This document shows, in pieces, positions 58,153 through 64,000 of a stretch of DNA of 64,000 nt (positions are counted from its first letter, which is position 1; the number at the start of each line of letters is the position of its first letter). The translations under genes and the position numbers were made by a program. The notes under the pieces were generated by a model, which made no database searches, was not told the DNA's origin, and saw only the letters and a program-made list of their open reading frames with translations. The stretch comes from Silene latifolia. Its lineage: Eukaryota > Streptophyta > Magnoliopsida > Caryophyllales > Caryophyllaceae. Location of the stretch: assembly GCF_048544455.1 (NCBI RefSeq), contig NC_133537.1, positions 153,524,058-153,588,057 of the forward strand, written 5' to 3'.

Positions 58153-58869
58153 TAATTAAACAATGCAAATCATTTTCTTCAGAAAAAAACGAAACAATCT
58201 CACCCATTAGTCCCATTTCGATACACCTGCAATTTGATCTTTGTCAATATCCTATTTATTTATAAAAATCACTACATATATTTCATGTGCTTGATTAAAT
58301 AACTACAATTTCTCTAGTATATAATATTAATCGAGATCAAAATCAAATGGCGATAGAAACGTAAATTTCAACAAATATTTGGGTAAAAGCTCATATCTTC
58401 ATGTCTCAATTAATTGATGATGTTTGCATTAATCATCAATCTTGTGGGTAGCGACTGTACATGAGTTTGTTTATGAAGAAACTTGGTGCTTGAATGAATA
58501 AAGTAAGAGAATAGTAGACTGAATTACCTTGAACAAAAGAAGTTAACAGTGAATCATAGAGATAACTGCAAGAGAAATAGTTATAGAAGAGGATGATAAA
58601 GAGGTTACAGTGATAAAAGTATTCCCCGTATTGTCATGGAGAATTCATATTTTTTAATTATCTTACATGCGTGTTATTAGTTTTCAATGATGAAAATACG
58701 ATGAGATATTGACAAGATATTGCCATTCTTATGATATTTTGAGGATAAATTTAGTGGGGTTGAATTTCACGTTTAATTAGACTTAAGAGGGTTAATTACT
58801 ACATAGAGAAGTTAGGGGGTTTAATTTCACCATTAGTTAAACTTAAGGGTTCTAATCGCCACATTCGCG
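58153..58869 (-). repeat. Right arm of the 717-bp inverted repeat
   Basis: Starts TAATTAAACAATGCAAAT and ends GCCACATTCGCG, the reverse complement of the left arm ends. Confidence 0.9.
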
Positions 58870-60032
58870 AGTATCTAATAGATGAACTTTTAAAATAAAA
58901 TTATTGATGACAATCTCAAAACTAATACTTAACTAGTATTGTAATGCTCTTAGGTAGTAAACAATGGGAGCAACCTACGACTATTACCGAGGCCAAAATC
59001 GGATGGTACTTGTACAACTTGAACTACTTGTTATCTACTCCGCAATCCGTTCCGGTCAATTGTTATCCTTTGATTTTGTTACAAAGATCAAGAGAAGAGG
59101 AGGGGACCAATTATAAAATGACAAGTGTACCTGATGAGTAGTATTTTAGTCGCTTTTTACCCCGCATTTATATCTTATTCCGACTCGATTTTGCGTGCTT
59201 AATTGTTTAATTAGCTCATTTATCTACTAATTTATAATAATTAGTCGTATTAGTTATATTTAATAATTAGTCGTATTGTTATTATAATATTGGTATTATT
59301 ACTATTACTTTATTAATATATTTAATATAATTTGTAAGCAAGGCGAAATAATACGGAGATCGGGAGAATAAAGACGGGTTAAGGCAAGGTGGAATAATGA
59401 GACGGAAGCATGAACCAAGTTGAGTGAAGACGGAATTTGAGGAAGGGTCAAGGCAAGAAAATAAAGTGGAAGTCAACCATTGACTTATCAATTGACCATC
59501 ATCTTCAGTCGTCACCCAGTACTTTTCATCATCCCCTACTGCTTATACATTGCTTCACCATTCACGAATTCGAACTCGGAATCGAAATCCGAGTTGATTC
59601 GTGCAATCATCATGCACCTCGTCACCACCATTCATTCATCACCAACTCTAGCAACAGCAATAGTAGCAACGACCATGGCGCGAAACCCGACACCCGCGCA
59701 TTCATCATCAACATCCCCTTCATCACCATTAAACTCGACAACCACCATTCCGCCATTACCTGCACCAACCCCGACAACACCATACAACCTCCATCACCAT
59801 CACCTGCATCTGCAACCGTCATTCACCTCCGTCATCCTGCGCACAACACCATTCTAGCAACAACATCGACAACCCGTCCCCTATGCTTGACCATGTCCCT
59901 TAATCTCCTCCACCAGAAGCAAACCGCCACGATTCTAATCACCTTCACTTTACCACACTTCAATCACCACCAATCAGCTGCCCATCATCACCAACGGCAG
60001 CAACATCCCCACCAGGCGACAACCACCATCAT
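58870..60032. other. Intergenic stretch with possible LTR fragment and low-complexity part
   Basis: From 59131 (TGATGAGTAGTATTTTAG) the sequence resembles the start of the LTR at 60033 in style, so it may be a broken LTR. From about 59500 it is rich in CACCAT and CATCA runs, which gives a 216-codon His/Thr/Ser-rich frame (59437-60087) with no domain. I do not regard it as a gene. Confidence 0.4.
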
Positions 60033-60492
60033 TGATGCGTACATTTTATATAGACTTTTTGTACCGTATTTGCACGCATTTCTATAAATATTTCGTAGTA
60101 TTAAGCTACAAATGTCCCCCGAATTGTCTACTTTGGTTTCTCTTGTCCTATTTGCAGGAATGAACCAAAGAGAAGCGGAATCAAGCTTAGAATATGTCCC
60201 TATGCATGCATTTAGGAGATGAGTTGAGTCGGAGCTTGGAAACTACTATTTGGTGATGCGTGTAGAAGTAAAGAAGCTAGGCGAGCAAAAGAAGAGCTTC
60301 AAATTACTAGTGCCTACTTTGAAGAGCCATATCTCGAGTTCTACAACTGATATTCAAGTGATTCCAACTGGAGGTAAAATCTTATCCTCTTATCTTCCCA
60401 ACGCCACAAAAATCGCTTGTTTCGGACAAGTTACGAAGAAATGGCGGCCGTATGAAGTTCAGTGCGCGAAGTAGGAATTACGCGCTGAAACT

Positions 60493-60648
60493 ACTCGATC
60501 GAGTACTTTTTGTACTCGATCGAGCACTTTGGATCTCTCGATCGACTACCTTGATTCTTACAGTACTCGATCGAGTGCTTTTGTGCTCGATCGAGAGCTT
60601 TTGAGGAAGAAATACTCGATCGACCAACTTTATGTTACTCGATCGAGT
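60493..60648. repeat. Cluster of seven ACTCGATCGAGT-type palindromes
   Basis: Copies at 60493, 60514, 60536, 60565, 60585, 60614 and 60637, all with the core CTCGATCGA. Three are perfect 12-bp palindromes. Spacings are 20 to 29 bp. They sit 85-240 bp before the LTR TATA box. Confidence 0.9.
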
Positions 60649-60732
60649 AAAACCAAGTCTGACGCGCAGGATTTATGTCGAGACTTATTATATTTAGCGA
60701 TATTATATTATTAGTTAATAAAATCTCTTACT

Positions 60733-60740
60733 ATATAAGA
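60733..60740 (+). promoter_or_regulatory. TATA box of the Athila-like LTR
   Basis: TATATAAG followed by AGAAAAACATTC, a plausible start region for the element RNA. Confidence 0.5.
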
Positions 60741-61580
60741 GAAAAACATTCATTAGGTTAAGGGTTTAGAACTTTTCACTGCTTGAACCTCTATTACGTT
60801 GCTTTGTTCTCTTATTTTCCGGATCTTAAATTCTGTAATTTCTCTTCCTTTCTCTTATTCCCTTAATTTCTCTTCCTATAATCTCTTTGTTGATTTAGTT
60901 TATGTTATTTAGTTTCTTCCCTCTTTTTATTATGTTGTTATTGATTATTGCTTTAGTTGTTATTAGTTTTGTTAATTTCATTATGCATAGCTAATTCCCT
61001 CGCTAGGATTTAGGGGAACCAAGAATGAATGATGGTAGTTAAATAGGTTTGCAGATCTGATGCTTGTTCCATGTCTTTGTTGTTATAAGTAGCTTTTAAT
61101 GATGATTAGACGGTTAATGCGCATAATTGTTCTAGTTATTTTTGGCAAACTCTAACCTAGATCGGAAGATTGAAAGGAGTGAGACCTGCTACAATTCTTT
61201 AGGTTACTCTAATGTGGACGGAAGCTAAGTTAGTAGTATTTTAGGGTGAATAGCAGACCGGAAGGACCTTTTCATTACCCCTTAGACCGACGCATGTGAC
61301 TAATCTGCGATCTAGACTACGACCATAGAACATTCATTGGTGACCCGACAATCCTAGTTCCCTTTCTCTCTATTGTTAGATTTATTTACTTCTCGTTGTT
61401 TAGTTAGATTAGTTAGTTATAAATTCAACCAAAAACCCCCAATTGTGACATCTGACAGACTTAGTTGAGCAAGTAGACACAATAGCCTCCCAGTGGATTC
61501 GACCCCGACTTCCCTAGCTGCATTAGTTAGAGACCTTTCGGGTTTATCTTTGATAGGATTGCGACAGCCGTGTCAAACTT

Positions 61581-61598
61581 TGGCGCCGTTGCCTGGGA
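61581..61598 (+). other. Primer binding site (Athila, tRNA-Asp type)
   Basis: TGGCGCCGTTGCCTGGGA, five bases after the LTR end. It differs by one base from the usual Athila-type TGGCGCCGTTGCCGGGGA. Confidence 0.8.
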
Positions 61599-61726
61599 GG
61601 CGACGCTTTTTACTTGTTTTATTTGCGTTTGTCTTTAGCCTCAAGGAATTTATTCCTTGAGGCAATTCTTATCTTCTTTTCTAGTGCTGTTTTGATAGGT
61701 CCTACAGGTCTAGCTGAACAGGATTA

Positions 61727-62040
61727 TTGGGAGAAGATTATCATAAGGAAGGCTTGAGTACCTTTGATCTTCTACTTATGTTCCATCCCATGGCGCAGCA
61801 GGTGGCATTTTGTGAGAGATGTGGTTCTGCGGGGCACAATGCTGTTACTTGTTATGCGGAGAATGATCGAGTCTATGCTTATCAGCAGTATAGACAAGGT
61901 CGTTATGGTTCTCAAAGTGGGGGTTACCCAAAATATTCTCCACTTCCGCCGCAGAATTACTATGTGCCGCCACATCCGTTTCAGCAACAAGGCTCTCAAA
62001 AGCCTCCATTTGTTTGGCCACCGCAACAACAAATCCCTTC
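61727..62040 (+). pseudogene. Truncated Athila-like gag with zinc knuckle
   Basis: The frame has a zinc knuckle CERCGSAGHNAVTC (C-X2-C-X4-H-X4-C) at residues 29-42. A Gln/Tyr/Pro-rich tail follows (QQYRQGRYGSQSGGYPKYSP and so on), typical of the end of Athila Gag. The large N-terminal part of Gag is missing: the knuckle lies only about 210 bp after the primer binding site, so there is an internal deletion. At 62041 the reading frame is cut by the TGTAATACCC start of another LTR. Confidence 0.75.
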
Positions 62041-64000
62041 TGTAATACCCTGTAATTTGATAGAAGTTATATTTATGATTCGAACATTTTTTTATAGTTA
62101 ATTATGACGTTATAATTAATAATTGTGAGTAAGACGGAATAGTTTAATAAAATAAGAATAATATAATAAAATAAGAATTTAGGTCGGAAAGGTGTTATGA
62201 GCCATGTGGACCTCGGATACGTACTCGGATTTCCGAGTAGTAATATAATAATTATAGCTATAGTAATAATAATAAAAAATAATAGTAATACCAATATTAA
62301 TAGTAGAATACATATTATTTATTAGTAAGTTTCCTAATTAGGAAATACATGTCCTTAACCTAGCCTATAAATACAAATTAATGGTGTCTAACCTAGTTTA
62401 TATATTCATCAAATCTGAAAATAATTCACAAAAGAGAGAGAGAATAAGAAGGTGAATAGCAAGGAAGTTATCGTCTTTTATTATCGTCTCAAGGTAAGAC
62501 CGTCTTATTATATAATATATTGATTTTTGTAACAATTATAATACGCACCCTAGATACCCGTATGAATTGCCTTGACCATGACCTCAACCCAAGACCACCG
62601 TGACTGACCCCGGACTTATTTTGACCACCGTTGACCGGCTGGGGTTAGGGTTTTATAGGGTGATTGTTGTGGTTGCGGTTTCGGTGGCAACCGAGGGTTA
62701 TACACGGGTTTAGACCTTTCCTCGCCTATTTTAAGACCAAACCTGGGTTGAGGTTGGTCCGTGGTGGTGCGTCTACCTCGGTGGGTAGTCGGGGGCTGTC
62801 AAGCTGGTGGTTTGCGTGGTGTTGGCCGGAAATTCGAAGGGTGTCGAGTTGTTGTTTGGTAATGTTAGGGCTGCGGTTTGCTTGTGTTTTGGTAGTGTCG
62901 CAGGTGTGGTTTTGGGCTGCTGCACCACCGTGTCTGGGCATGGTGAGGTGGTAGTCCACGGTGGTGAAGCTTGGGTGGTCTTAATGTCGAGCATTGAGGG
63001 CGAGTGGTAGTACTCTGTTTTAGCGCCGTCTCGGCGAAGGTTCATGGTTGTCGGCTGGGTTGTGTTGTATGGTGTCGGGGTCGATGGTTGCTGTTTTTGT
63101 CGTGTTGGTGGGCTCGTTTGGGAGTGTCATTGGTGCTAGGTTGGAGTGATGGTGGCTCACGGTGGTGGTGAGTGAGTGGTGGTGTTGGTGTCGTGTGGTG
63201 TGCTGTGTGCAGGCCGCTGTTGTTGTTGCTTCTGCGGATTGTTTTTGAGACGGTTGCGGGGGTGTCGGGTGAAGGTGGTCCTGGTCAGGGGGCCACCGTG
63301 GCTGGGTGGTTCACGGTGAAGCTCGTGCAAGGAGGGGGCTGCCGAGAGGGTGTGTATGTGTGTCTCATTAAGTCGTGTACGGGTTTGTTGTTTTATCAGT
63401 TAGTCTTAATTAAGTTAGTTAGGAGTGTGTTAGTTTGTGAGGGAGTGAGTTTTTATACTTTCCATAAAATATAAAGTGTTTTTAAAGCATGAGAAAAAGA
63501 ATCAAGTCCAAATCTCGAATAATCAATTTATAAAGATTTTTACAATTCAGTGGGTCGAAACAAAACCGATCAGCAAAATGTTAAAAATTTTAGGTCAACT
63601 TGTAAAAATCACTATTAATTGTCAAAAATTCACCTTACAACGTGGCTTTTCAATTTGAAAACATATTTGAGTCCTTTAAATAGTGGAGTTGGAATTAGGT
63701 AAAAATATTATGTACAAATTAAATGAGAAATTTTACAAAATCGTTTGTCGAAAACTTCACTGTACAGGAACTTTCTGGCCACTGTCCACTAAATTATTTA
63801 TTTCTCCCAACCCATTAAACTTTTAAACATGAGACCAACGGCATTGGTAAGCTAACTCACTAGGTTATCACTCATAAAAATATCAACCTTGTATGATAAA
63901 CGGAGGTGAAATGGAAACTAAATCAAATAGGGGTAAAATTTGACGAAATAAAGTTCAGCTCTAGGTTCCTTTTTACTAGGTCACAAGCCTTTATTAACAC
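62041..64000 (+). mobile_element. LTR-like start of another retroelement, continuing to the window end
   Basis: TGTAATACCCTGTAATTTG at 62041 is a typical start of a Ty3/gypsy LTR (chromovirus style, from memory) and interrupts the gag fragment. A TATA box lies at 62366-62373 (TATAAATA). A G/T-rich stretch (about 62640-63340) follows and makes Val/Gly/Trp-rich frames with no domain. No LTR end, primer binding site or gene was found before 64000, so the extent is uncertain. Confidence 0.45.
62366..62373 (+). promoter_or_regulatory. TATA box of the LTR-like sequence at 62041
   Basis: TATAAATA in CCTATAAATACAAATT, about 325 bp after the LTR start. Confidence 0.45.

Larger units (their letters stand above)
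57081..58869. mobile_element. Foldback-like element with two 717-bp inverted arms
   Basis: Order: block S (57081-57261), left arm (57262-57978), spacer carrying a second direct copy of S (57979-58152), inverted right arm (58153-58869). The ends start GCGAA(A/T)GTGGC. AGTAT occurs just outside both ends (about 57073 and 58870), a possible short target duplication. No transposase or other gene. Within S and the arms the motif AACCCTTAAGTTTA...AAATTAAACCCCCTAACTT recurs. Confidence 0.75.
60033..61575 (+). mobile_element. Athila-like LTR
   Basis: The 3' end is fixed by GCCGTGTCA followed by an Athila-type primer binding site. The 5' end, TGATGCGTACATTTTATATA at 60033, is inferred from style and spacing. 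A TATA box lies at 60733-60740 (TATATAAG). Seven copies of a 12-bp ACTCGATCGAGT-like palindrome lie just upstream of it (60493-60648). No gene inside. Confidence 0.65.

Noticed and set aside
59437-60087. 216-codon His/Thr/Ser-rich protein
   Set aside because: Low-complexity CACCAT-type sequence with a second overlapping frame of similar length. No domain, and no gene-like context between LTR fragments.
62664-63474. Several Val/Gly/Trp-rich frames on both strands
   Set aside because: Overlapping frames in a G/T-rich stretch of a retroelement, without any motif.

Overview
The window is plant nuclear DNA, almost certainly from a eudicot. It holds one intron-containing plant gene, for the mitochondrial pyruvate dehydrogenase E1-alpha subunit. 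Nearly everything else is plant-type transposable elements: Tat/Ogre-like and Athila-like Ty3/gypsy, Ty1/copia, Helitrons and a Stowaway MITE. The style of the Ogre LTRs would fit a member of the Caryophyllales, but that is a guess. No bacterial, organellar, tRNA, rRNA or CRISPR sequence was seen.

Layout. (1) 1-8640 is a nested stack. A plus-strand gag-only Tat/Ogre-like element (its end and LTR, 1-2858) abuts the internal leader of a minus-strand Tat/Ogre-like element (LTR 3670-6119). That LTR interrupts a minus-strand Athila-like element (6120-8640). (2) 8641-17332 holds two plus-strand Athila-like copies, A (8641-11515) and B (11516-17332). Both are pseudogenized and share the same inactivating lesions. 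B carries an uninterrupted (AAC)137 tract that reads as poly-asparagine. (3) 17333-38032 is a 20.7-kb insertion arranged LTR-internal-LTR-internal-LTR, flanked by the 5-bp duplication AGGTG. It splits the integrase of copy B, which resumes at 38033-38218. Each internal domain codes only for a gag-like protein with repeated C-X2-H-X4-H-X4-C modules and no pol. (4) 38219-40350 is the 3' tail of Athila B, then a copia-type 5' LTR with its primer binding site. (5) 40351-44187 is intergenic, with an Ogre LTR remnant.

(6) 44188-50131 is the E1-alpha gene: eight exons, 397 codons, GT-AG introns, a Stowaway MITE in intron 5 and a 2.5-kb intron 7. It is the only gene here that looks functional. (7) 51596-55834 holds two abutting non-autonomous Helitrons. 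The second carries several copies of a module that resembles plant snRNA promoters (TCCCACATCG, then TATAAATA 33 nt later). (8) 57081-58869 is a large foldback with two 717-bp arms. (9) 60033-62040 is an Athila-like LTR, primer binding site and truncated gag, cut at 62041 by another LTR that runs to the window end or near it.

The two internal domains and three LTRs of the 20.7-kb tandem differ mostly by small changes at CAG, CTG and CCGG sites. That pattern suggests long-read consensus errors at methylated CHG sites, so several apparent frameshifts in the gag genes may be false. All family assignments rest on motifs and reading; no database search was possible.
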